DNA of 5,743 bases from Bacteroidales bacterium. Lineage in GTDB: Bacteria > Bacteroidota > Bacteroidia > Bacteroidales > UBA1402. This document shows positions 1-5,707 of this stretch, in pieces. The DNA is taken from assembly GCA_012511135.1 (NCBI GenBank), contig JAAZGQ010000406.1, forward strand, positions 1 to 5,743, written 5' to 3'. The translations under genes were made by a program, and so were the position numbers. Numbering within the stretch: position 1 is the stretch's first letter; every line of letters begins with the position of its first letter. Below the pieces are notes generated by a model. It saw nothing but the letters and a program-made list of their open reading frames with translations, did not search any database and was not told where the DNA came from.

Positions 1-1
1 T

Positions 2-304
2 ATTTCAGCAGTGATGGAAGGACATTTTTGGATAAGCGATAAAGTAAAGGCTAACATAGACGAAAGTCAAGACGTCCATCATAAAAATGAGTCTTCCTTG
101 ACAGAAAGGGAAGCGGAAGTTTTGAGCTACCTTGCTCAGGGCATGATTAATAAAGAAATTGCAAGGAAAATGTGTTTATCCTGTCGAACAGTTGAAACTT
201 ACATTACACAATTATCGCGAAAGTTTTCAGTTAGAAACAGGGTGGAGGTTGTATTGAAAGCTCTCGTGTCAGGTTTTATTGATATAAATGATGTTCATAT
301 TTAG
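2..304 (+). CDS. LuxR/NarL-type response regulator, C-terminal part (5'-truncated by window edge)
   Basis: This is the DNA-binding end of a transcriptional regulator whose start lies before the window. The frame is open from the first complete codon at nt 2, and the first residues (ISAVMEGHFWIS) look like the linker of NarL/FixJ response regulators, so the GTG at 11 and ATG at 14 are probably internal codons. A complete LuxR-type helix-turn-helix follows at about nt 98-265. It begins LTEREAEVL, continues with GMINKEIA for the first HTH helix, and has SCRTVETYI at the recognition helix, where a Tyr sits in place of the more common His. Proteins of this kind usually carry an N-terminal receiver domain phosphorylated by a histidine kinase, but neither is visible here. 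The stop is 13 nt before the next start, so cotranscription with the lipoprotein gene is likely. Its target genes cannot be read from the sequence. GC is low (about 35% in a sampled 60-nt line), like the next gene. Confidence 0.88.
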   Translation: MSAVMEGHFWISDKVKANIDESQDVHHKNESSLTEREAEVLSYLAQGMINKEIARKMCLSCRTVETYITQLSRKFSVRNRVEVVLKALVSGFIDINDVHI

Positions 305-311
305 AAAGGTG
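303..311 (+). promoter_or_regulatory. Ribosome binding site that sets the start of the first lipoprotein
   Basis: AGAAAGGTG lies 6 nt before the ATG at 318 and overlaps the stop codon of the regulator. It favours ATG 318 over the in-frame ATGs at 288 and 291. Those lie inside the regulator gene and would add ten residues in front of an otherwise normal lipoprotein signal peptide. Confidence 0.65.
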
Positions 312-317
312 TCTATT

Positions 318-1124
318 ATGAAAAAAACAATACTTTTCTTGATGCTAGTCTTGTTTTTACTTTTCTCAAGTTGCTCCTTTGATCCGGATAACATAATTCC
401 GCCAAAATTAAACTCAAAAGTTAAACCAATATACGACCAATTATCAGAATTAGCTGCCATTAACATTAAATGGTTAGCAGATCATGATGGTTGGATCCAA
501 GTTGTGAGCATTCCTTCACCAGAAGGAATAATTAAGTTTACTTATCAAGAAAGATGGACTCATTTCACAGAAGATTCGAAAACGTGTCTGGAAGAAATGT
601 GGATAATCCGTCGAACAAAAAATGATGAGGATGGTCAATTAATAATACTAACATCTAATGGCTATAAAGGCGATGTTATTAAACTTCGTCAAACAGTTTA
701 TTTCAATGATTCGACAGAAGGACTCAACAAAAAACCAGTTAAGTGCCTAATTTCAGATCGGTCAATGCCATTAAATGACTTGAACGCGATCTTAAAAAAC
801 ATGCAATTCATTCAAGAGGCTAACTACAGAGAAGATATATATAATGGTGTTGAGGTAATAATTATTGAAATTCATTACCGTGGAGATGATACAGACCAGC
901 TCGGGACGCCTCAAAACGCGATAGGAAAAAAAGAAACATTATATTACGACAAAAGCACAGGAAATCGGATTCGTCTAGATTTGGCAATAGAGTATCCAAA
1001 CGAAGTTTGGAGTGGAAGTACCTTTGTGGATTATGAGTTTTTCTATTTTGAAAATCTTCCAGAAAGTATCCAAAAAAAATTTGACAATTCAAATGAAGAG
1101 CTAATGTATTACTTGGATTTATAA
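318..1124 (+). CDS. Putative surface lipoprotein, divergent member of the family found downstream
   Basis: A 268-residue protein of unknown function. The N-terminus is a lipoprotein signal peptide: two Lys, a hydrophobic run at about residues 5-16, then FSSC with the likely lipidated Cys19. The -3 residue is Phe rather than the usual Leu, a mild deviation. The mature protein should be anchored at the outer face of the membrane. It has DGW at 57-59, only two other cysteines (90 and 143), and a C-terminal block LYYDKSTGNRIRL at 208-220 followed by FFYFENLP at 241-248. The same landmarks, in the same order and spacing, occur in the two lipoproteins at 3616-4662 and 4708-5658, so I regard it as a distant paralogue; this is by-eye alignment. 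It differs in lacking the long Pro/Thr linker and in being AT-rich (about 32-33% GC in two sampled lines). It follows the regulator by 13 nt and precedes the ABC ATPase by 89 nt. An accessory or ligand-binding role beside the transporter is inference. Confidence 0.82.
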   Translation: MKKTILFLMLVLFLLFSSCSFDPDNIIPPKLNSKVKPIYDQLSELAAINIKWLADHDGWIQVVSIPSPEGIIKFTYQERWTHFTEDSKTCLEEMWIIRRTKNDEDGQLIILTSNGYKGDVIKLRQTVYFNDSTEGLNKKPVKCLISDRSMPLNDLNAILKNMQFIQEANYREDIYNGVEVIIIEIHYRGDDTDQLGTPQNAIGKKETLYYDKSTGNRIRLDLAIEYPNEVWSGSTFVDYEFFYFENLPESIQKKFDNSNEELMYYLDL

Positions 1125-1213
1125 ATCAGTTAATCCAATAAACAGGTATGCTACAAGGATGATACTAAAAATAAGACACTAAGCTTATTTAATGTAAAAA
1201 GGAGTGATAAATA
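1125..1213 (+). promoter_or_regulatory. Intergenic region with weak AT-rich hairpin and strong RBS
   Basis: This 89-nt gap is the longest in the window and coincides with a rise in GC. It contains a 7-bp perfect inverted repeat, AAATAAG (1169-1175) and CTTATTT (1184-1190), with an 8-nt loop. The stem is almost all A/T and has no T-tract after it, so it is a poor terminator candidate. A strong Shine-Dalgarno AAGGAGTG (1199-1206) sits 7 nt before the ATPase start at 1214. TATGCT at 1147-1152 is a weak -10-like match without a convincing -35. The RBS is well supported; a separate promoter here is only possible. Confidence 0.4.
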
Positions 1214-1876
1214 ATGATTAATGTGATTGACGCAGACAACATTTGCAAATCTTTTGGGAAAAATCATGTACTGAAGAGTTTGTCTTTTCAGGTTCCTGAG
1301 GGTGCGATTTATGCAATCTGTGGGAAAAATGGTATCGGCAAGTCAGTGCTATTCCGCATACTGACCGGATTCATCCTGCCAGATACGGGCAGCGTCAAAA
1401 TTCACGGTCAGCAGATTGGAAAGGACCTTGAATTCCCAAAATCGACTGGAATATTAATTGACCGCCCAGGCTACATGCCCGACAGCAGCGGCTATGCCAA
1501 CCTTGCTTTGTTGGGTCAAATCAGCGGGCTGGCAGATGAAAAAACCATTCGGGTTTCACTGGATTTGGTTGGTTTGGACCCGGACGATAAAAAGCCTGTC
1601 CGCACGTATTCGGTTGGCATGCTGCAGCGGCTTGGTTTGGCGCAAGCCATCATGGAAGACCCACAATTGATTTTATTGGACGAACCCACTTCCGGTTTGG
1701 ACTACGAAAGCCAGATCGAAATGCACGAACTCTTTCTGAAACTTCGCGAACAGGGCAAAACCATTGTTTTTACCAGTCACAGTCCCTGGGAAGTCAGCAG
1801 GGTCAGTGAAAAAGCCTTTTGGTTGGTGGATGGCAAACTTCAGGAAGAAGCGCCAGCTCAGGTAAACGGTAAGTAG
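1214..1876 (+). CDS. ABC transporter ATP-binding protein, LanF/BcrA-like
   Basis: A 220-residue cytoplasmic ATPase that should power the two permeases encoded next. Motifs in order: Walker A GKNGIGKS at 37-44; Q-loop region at 78-90 with Asp83 (LIDRPG) where the standard glutamine is expected; signature YSVGMLQRL at 132-140 replacing the textbook LSGGQ; Walker B LILLDEP at 152-158 with catalytic Glu157; D-loop SGLD at 160-163; H-loop His189 in TSH. Length and the acidic Q-loop replacement match the lantibiotic-immunity and bacitracin-export branch (NisF/SpaF, BcrA), where a Glu variant is called the E-loop. The start at 1214 follows a strong AAGGAGTG. The first permease begins 12 nt after the stop. 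Being an ABC-2-linked ATPase is nearly certain; the substrate is not known. Antimicrobial peptide export or immunity is the best family-based guess, with a general NatA-like exporter as the alternative. GC is higher than in the preceding gene (52% versus 33% in sampled lines). Confidence 0.95.
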   Translation: MINVIDADNICKSFGKNHVLKSLSFQVPEGAIYAICGKNGIGKSVLFRILTGFILPDTGSVKIHGQQIGKDLEFPKSTGILIDRPGYMPDSSGYANLALLGQISGLADEKTIRVSLDLVGLDPDDKKPVRTYSVGMLQRLGLAQAIMEDPQLILLDEPTSGLDYESQIEMHELFLKLREQGKTIVFTSHSPWEVSRVSEKAFWLVDGKLQEEAPAQVNGK

Positions 1877-1888
1877 GCAGAAAACCTT

Positions 1889-2719
1889 ATGAAAATAAAT
1901 GAGGAAAGAATAAATAATCATATTCTGAAGGTCGAACTGCAAAGAGCCTTCCAAAACCCGCGCTGGATTTTGATCGTGTTAATTGGGATCGTCCTTTTTA
2001 TCATTGGTAAAACAAGATTTCCCCAAATCACCGTGACCGGAGAATATGCTATTAACACCACAAACCGATTGATGCTGGCAATGTCTTACAGCGAGTTGGC
2101 TTTCATCGTTCCATTGCTGATTTTGATACCCTATGCTGACTCTCTATTGAATGACATTCAAAGCCGGGCGATAGATTTTTTGGTTTTCAGGTCTGGTCGG
2201 AAAGATTACCTTCGCTCAAAACTTTTTGCCATAGGACTTAGTGGCGGGGTTTGCCTGGTCATGGTTTTATTGGTTATGGTCTTGTCTTCGTCCGTCTATG
2301 GCATTAATTTTAAAAGCGGAATTTATGCCACGGGCATGGTCAATGAGACCGAACCATTCGGCCCTTTTAGTGCGCTGTTCATGACCAAACCAGCGTTGTA
2401 TCTGGTTTATCTGTTCGTATCCGCCTTCTTATTTGGAATAACCTACTCATTGTTTGGGACGGCTATGTCGGTAATCTTCAAAAACAAATTTATCGGTTTC
2501 AGCGTCCCGCTTTTCTTGTTTCAGATCGTGGATTTTATCGGTGTGAGTATGAATCCGCAGCCATGGTATCTCATACCTCTGCGGGGTCTGATGCCTTTTA
2601 ATACCGCTCGACCAGTGGGCAATCACGATTTACTGCTCCAGATGGTACAGTATTTGATCGTTTTGATCCCAAGTCTGATCATGATTGGATTGGTAATGAA
2701 GTCTTATGGAAAAAAATAA
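1889..2719 (+). CDS. ABC-2 type permease, LanE/LanG-like (first subunit)
   Basis: A 276-residue integral membrane protein with about six hydrophobic segments: residues 27-40, 70-87, 112-135, 168-193, 200-220 and 246-270. The N-terminal stretch LKVELQRAFQNPRW is the amphipathic lead-in typical of ABC-2 permeases. After the second helix comes ADSLLND (83-89), and then a basic cytoplasmic loop with FRSGRKDYLRSK at 100-111, which matches the family pattern in which an acidic/Gly element is followed by R-S-R-x-x-Y-x-x-x-K; this is the likely contact with the ATPase. The start is ATG 1889 with a weak AGGCAG at 1875-1880 that overlaps the ATPase stop, suggesting translational coupling. The last 14 nt overlap the second permease. 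It is probably one half of a heterodimeric export channel; substrate unknown. No catalytic motifs are expected in this family. Confidence 0.88.
   Translation: MKINEERINNHILKVELQRAFQNPRWILIVLIGIVLFIIGKTRFPQITVTGEYAINTTNRLMLAMSYSELAFIVPLLILIPYADSLLNDIQSRAIDFLVFRSGRKDYLRSKLFAIGLSGGVCLVMVLLVMVLSSSVYGINFKSGIYATGMVNETEPFGPFSALFMTKPALYLVYLFVSAFLFGITYSLFGTAMSVIFKNKFIGFSVPLFLFQIVDFIGVSMNPQPWYLIPLRGLMPFNTARPVGNHDLLLQMVQYLIVLIPSLIMIGLVMKSYGKK
2706..2719 (+). other. 14-nt gene overlap with A7 run (translational coupling site)
   Basis: The end of the first permease (GGA AAA AAA TAA) contains the start of the second (ATG GAA AAA AAT) in another frame. The overlap includes a run of seven A. Loss of a single A would fuse both permeases in frame. 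Overlap is the evidence for coupling; slippage is only a possibility. Confidence 0.55.
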
Positions 2720-3578
2720 AAAAGAAAACAAGCTGTCAGCATTTTTTACTTTCACACGTTTTCAGATACAAAGTCAGATACAGCGTAACCGTTGGCTGTT
2801 CCCTATCGTTTTGGGCTTGCTGATTGGTTTACGAAATGCAACTATTTTGCAGGGTGATCCAGCTTTGCACATAATGAAACCTGCAAATGTCTGGGATGTC
2901 ATTTTTTCAACCCTGGGAAGCACCTATTTTGTACATCTGGTCATTTTGACCACCTTCTTATATTTGATTGGAGACTTGTTACCAGAAAAGAGCTATGGCC
3001 AATTGAGTTTGTTTCGTTTAAAGTCAAGACGTCAATGGTGGCTAAGTAAAATACTAACCTTGCTCACACTGGCAGTCGTTTATATGTTCCTTTTCGTCGC
3101 GCCAGTCGTTTTGGTTGGCGGACTTACGCATGGTTGGAGCTTGGATTATTCTGAACAAACTTTTTTTAACCGTTTCATGTCTGGCGTGCCAGCCAATCTT
3201 TTTGCTGCAGGTACAGAAGAAGCATATATAACACCCCTTGATCTGTTCACTCAAACCTTATTGCTGATCTTTCTGGCACTATTCACCTGCGGTTTGTTTG
3301 CAACAGTCATTACCCTGTTCACCTCTCGTTCTCTGTTCGGACTGATAGGAGGCTTTACGTTTGTTTTTGTTTCCTTAATTGGAAATTCTCTTAGCGGACC
3401 GCCTTCCTGGGTGAAATTTTTGCCATCCCATCATGTTGCTTATCTTGGCAGTCTTCCAGTGCGAACTATACCGGTGCCAACCTCTGTCTTGTATTGGATG
3501 ATCTGGATTTGTCTGTTGATCAGCCTTGGCTTTTTCAGATCATTGAAACAAAATATTTTCTCGGTCGCGAAGGAATGA
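2706..3578 (+). CDS. ABC-2 type permease, LanE/LanG-like (second subunit)
   Basis: A 290-residue membrane protein and likely partner of the preceding permease. After a Lys-rich cytoplasmic start (EKNKKENK) come about six hydrophobic segments: roughly 31-48, 72-92, 113-139, 180-206, 210-229 and 260-277. Like its partner it has an acidic element after helix 2 (GDLLPEK, 89-95), then a basic loop FRLKSRRQWWLSK (103-115), and it ends its last external loop with a Trp/Pro segment (PPSWVKFLPSHH, 232-243). This supports a homologous but diverged permease pair, as in LanE/LanG. A loop of about 40 residues between helices 3 and 4 (140-180, containing AAGTEEAYITP) is a candidate external region. The start ATG 2706 lies inside the previous gene, with no strong Shine-Dalgarno, so it probably depends on termination-reinitiation. 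The next gene begins 37 nt later. Confidence 0.86.
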   Translation: MEKNKKENKLSAFFTFTRFQIQSQIQRNRWLFPIVLGLLIGLRNATILQGDPALHIMKPANVWDVIFSTLGSTYFVHLVILTTFLYLIGDLLPEKSYGQLSLFRLKSRRQWWLSKILTLLTLAVVYMFLFVAPVVLVGGLTHGWSLDYSEQTFFNRFMSGVPANLFAAGTEEAYITPLDLFTQTLLLIFLALFTCGLFATVITLFTSRSLFGLIGGFTFVFVSLIGNSLSGPPSWVKFLPSHHVAYLGSLPVRTIPVPTSVLYWMIWICLLISLGFFRSLKQNIFSVAKE

Positions 3579-3604
3579 TGCACAGGATTTTTTAGCCCTG
3601 CTAT

Positions 3605-3610
3605 AAGAGG
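3605..3610 (+). promoter_or_regulatory. Ribosome binding site of the second lipoprotein
   Basis: AAGAGG lies 5 nt before ATG 3616 in a 37-nt intergenic gap. It supports this start, although it leaves about 15 residues before the hydrophobic core of the signal peptide. No hairpin or promoter is evident in the gap, which favours cotranscription with the permeases. Confidence 0.55.
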
Positions 3611-3615
3611 TAAAT

Positions 3616-4662
3616 ATGCATATCTTAGAAACTCTGACGAACAAAAAAATATCAAAAGTAAGTTTGTTTTTATCTTTTATTCTGACAGCCACCCTGCTCT
3701 TTGGCTGCAATACCAGCTTACCTACGCCTGTCCCGACTCCGGAGCAAGCTCAGCTTCCTGTCCCGAACGTCGAGTCTGTCATGGCAACAGAACTCCCCGC
3801 GTTCACAGACATGCCTCTAAATAAAGAAACATTACCCACTGAACCCACTGAGGATTGTAAACTGTCTCTGGAAACCCCCTGGGAGCATGATAAAAATAAT
3901 CCGATTACGGATGAAAACAGGATTCTGGAAATTTTGAACGCACTCTCTGACTTCGAAACCTGTCATCTTCCCGGACAGGAAGGCTGGTTGCTTCGATATG
4001 ATATCTGGGAAGGAAAACGGGAAGAAGACCGCAGTGAATATTTGACCCACCTCACCGGAATTCCCGTTGCCTGCGACTTGCAATTATGGTATAAGCGCTC
4101 GAATGGTAAATTGACATCCTATCGGTTATATGACGCCAGAGAGTCTGCTAAAGAACCTAACTTGTTATACATGGATTATGATCTGTGTGTAAAAGTCACG
4201 GAACCTTGTGATTTAAAAAATGGTGCTCAGAATCTCGGGACGGGAACTGATCCATATTTTCTGAGTGATTACACGACTGCATTTCTGCATGATCAAACCT
4301 TTAATGCTAATCCTCAGAATAGGATTGTTGAGTCAAAGGGCTGGTTCACCAGAGATAGTGAACAGAATGGCGAAGGTCTTTTTGTTTATGAAAGAACGGT
4401 TAGCGGAGGGAACGCTACTATCTATACTGATCTTATAACCGGGCAAGCATATACACCTATAAAACAAGTCAGGCATATCTATTTTGACCTTGCTTCCGGA
4501 AGACCAGTGAGGGAGGTTTTTGAGAGAACTTCCACAGAAGGCAATGTGTATAAAACCTCCCGGGATATGGTTTTGTCTTTTTATACTGATTTACCTCAGG
4601 ATTTGCGATCACTTCTCGATTCCGCTGAGGCTTACAGGAAAAATCTTCCAGGCTGTCCGTGA
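3616..4662 (+). CDS. Putative surface lipoprotein, tandem paralogue A
   Basis: A 348-residue protein of unknown function. Signal peptide: a somewhat long N-region (KNKKISK-like basic residues at 10-14), hydrophobic residues 15-29, then LLFGC with the likely lipidated Cys31. A Pro/Thr/Glu-rich linker runs from about 34 to 79. The folded part starts at Cys81 with ETPWEHD, followed by a helix (DENRILEILNAL) ending near Cys116, EGW at 122-124, a variable middle, a KGWFTRD motif at 241-247, IYFDLASGRPVRE at 288-300, and SFYTDLP at 321-327. Cysteines 81, 116, 191 and 198 are matched in the next gene and may form two disulfides; Cys153 aligns instead with Cys90 of the first lipoprotein, and Cys347 is unique. 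It is probably anchored to the outer face of the cytoplasmic membrane beside the transporter. A LanI-like ligand-binding or immunity role is inferred from context only. No enzyme motifs were recognised. Confidence 0.84.
   Translation: MHILETLTNKKISKVSLFLSFILTATLLFGCNTSLPTPVPTPEQAQLPVPNVESVMATELPAFTDMPLNKETLPTEPTEDCKLSLETPWEHDKNNPITDENRILEILNALSDFETCHLPGQEGWLLRYDIWEGKREEDRSEYLTHLTGIPVACDLQLWYKRSNGKLTSYRLYDARESAKEPNLLYMDYDLCVKVTEPCDLKNGAQNLGTGTDPYFLSDYTTAFLHDQTFNANPQNRIVESKGWFTRDSEQNGEGLFVYERTVSGGNATIYTDLITGQAYTPIKQVRHIYFDLASGRPVREVFERTSTEGNVYKTSRDMVLSFYTDLPQDLRSLLDSAEAYRKNLPGCP
3694..3789 (+). repeat. Duplicated lipobox-linker segment, copy 1
   Basis: These 96 nt (LLFGC through the Pro-rich linker) match 4756-4851 without gaps at 72 of 96 positions by hand count. 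A second block, 3856-3963, matches 4897-5004 at 76 of 108. They are the best-preserved parts of the tandem gene duplication. Confidence 0.75.
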
Positions 4663-4707
4663 GGAGCCGTCTGGTTGGAATGAGTTTTTAGCACACGGGA
4701 ATTATTT

Positions 4708-5658
4708 ATGAAAACCAAAACATTACGGTTGATCTCATTTTTACTGACAACAATCTTGCTCTTTGGCTGTAATACAGCCTTACCTGCTGCTAATCCCACC
4801 CCAGAGCAAGCTCAGCTACCAGCCCCGAACGTCGAATCCATTCTTGCGACAAAAACATCCATTCAAACAAATGAAGAGCCCTTTTCCCCCAAAAATTGTC
4901 AGCTTGGCTTTGAAATCCCCTGGGAGCATGATGAGAATAATCCGATCACAGATGAAAACAAGATCATGGAAATTCTTCGGGCATTAGGCGACCTTGAAGA
5001 GTGCCTTTTTGCCCGACAGGATGGCTGGCTACATTATTACGCTCTACAGAATGGGCAACGAACTGAAGAGGAAGTGCTTGTGCATTTGACAGACGGAGGG
5101 AGATATGTAGACCTTCGTTATTTCCTTTTTTATGACCAGGGGCAATACACCGCTGAGTTGTATTATGACGGAAGAACTCCTGAAGACCAATGGTGCAACG
5201 TCAGTGATGAAGCTATCAGGCAAGTCGTCCAGGTTAAGCGCAACTGCAAAACGACAGAGGTGTATCATTTGCTGACTGGCAATGGTAAAGTCGACGGTTA
5301 TGTCGGAATCTTTGCCAGTAACTTTTCATTATTCAAGAAACAACCTGCCGTGCCAGGATATTATGAGCCTAAAGCTTGGTTTACCCAGGAGAACGGCGGC
5401 TCTTTTTTTGTCATTGACATTAAATATGATATGAGCGGCGTTCAACGTGGTCAGGACCCATCTGACAAACCATTTACAGATGGAGTGAGACGGCATTTTA
5501 TTGATTTGAACAGTGGAAGGCTGACCAGGTATGTTGAAGAAACTGGTTTTAAGGATGGTAGTTTTCGTGTTACCACTGAAGATGTGTTCCTTTTTTTCTA
5601 CTCTGAATTGCCTGATGATATAGCATATTCTTTATCACGAATAGATTTGCAAGAATAA
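4708..5658 (+). CDS. Putative surface lipoprotein, tandem paralogue B
   Basis: A 316-residue paralogue of the preceding gene, function unknown. It has a compact lipoprotein signal (MKTKTLR, hydrophobic core 8-19, LLFGC with Cys21) and a shorter Pro-rich linker. The folded part begins at Cys64 with EIPWEHD, then a helix (DENKIMEILRAL) to Cys99, DGW at 105-107, AWFTQEN at 223-229, FIDLNSGRLTRY at 264-275 and FFYSELP at 296-302. The four non-lipid cysteines (64, 99, 163, 180) all align with cysteines of paralogue A. The region between about residues 110 and 220 is poorly conserved between the two, with length differences, while the N-terminal part is close. The start ATG 4708 has GGGA at 4697-4700, 7 nt upstream. 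The 45-nt gap from the preceding stop shows no terminator, so the two lipoproteins are probably cotranscribed. Its likely location is the outer surface of the membrane; a role beside the ABC transporter is inference. Confidence 0.84.
   Translation: MKTKTLRLISFLLTTILLFGCNTALPAANPTPEQAQLPAPNVESILATKTSIQTNEEPFSPKNCQLGFEIPWEHDENNPITDENKIMEILRALGDLEECLFARQDGWLHYYALQNGQRTEEEVLVHLTDGGRYVDLRYFLFYDQGQYTAELYYDGRTPEDQWCNVSDEAIRQVVQVKRNCKTTEVYHLLTGNGKVDGYVGIFASNFSLFKKQPAVPGYYEPKAWFTQENGGSFFVIDIKYDMSGVQRGQDPSDKPFTDGVRRHFIDLNSGRLTRYVEETGFKDGSFRVTTEDVFLFFYSELPDDIAYSLSRIDLQE
4756..4851 (+). repeat. Duplicated lipobox-linker segment, copy 2
   Basis: This is the partner of 3694-3789. The shared protein string PTPEQAQLP, followed by PNVES, sits in the linker, which in most lipoproteins is the fastest-changing part. 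Confidence 0.75.
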
Positions 5659-5707
5659 ATATTTAATACGTCAACAATAACTAGATAAAATTAGTGGAAA
5701 TTTATTG

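Noticed and set aside
288..317. Earlier in-frame ATGs (288 and 291) as start of the first lipoprotein
   Set aside because: They overlap the regulator gene and lack a good RBS; ATG 318 has AGAAAGGTG and gives a normal signal peptide.
1159..1182. Tiny frame (MILKIRH) in the 89-nt gap as a leader or bacteriocin peptide
   Set aside because: Seven codons, a purine stretch too close to the ATG, and none of the Cys/Ser/Thr or leader features of a peptide precursor. No other gap in the window holds a precursor-like small gene either.
1169..1190. Inverted repeat as an intrinsic terminator after the first lipoprotein
   Set aside because: The stem is nearly all A/T and the following sequence has no T-tract; the fold would be weak, so it was kept only as a note in the intergenic entry.
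1458..1670. 70-codon + strand frame inside the ABC ATPase
   Set aside because: It covers the region between the ATPase Q-loop and Walker B in another frame and shows no features of its own.
4520..4711. 63-codon + strand frame across the end of paralogue A, ending in an ATGA overlap with paralogue B
   Set aside because: It lies mostly inside a well-supported lipoprotein gene, has no RBS and no recognisable features; the ATGA overlap is probably chance.
862..5268. Scattered minus-strand frames of 60-95 codons opposite the lipoprotein, permease and ATPase genes
   Set aside because: Each lies opposite a gene with clear motifs, none has a convincing RBS or recognisable domain, and their compositions look like antisense shadows.
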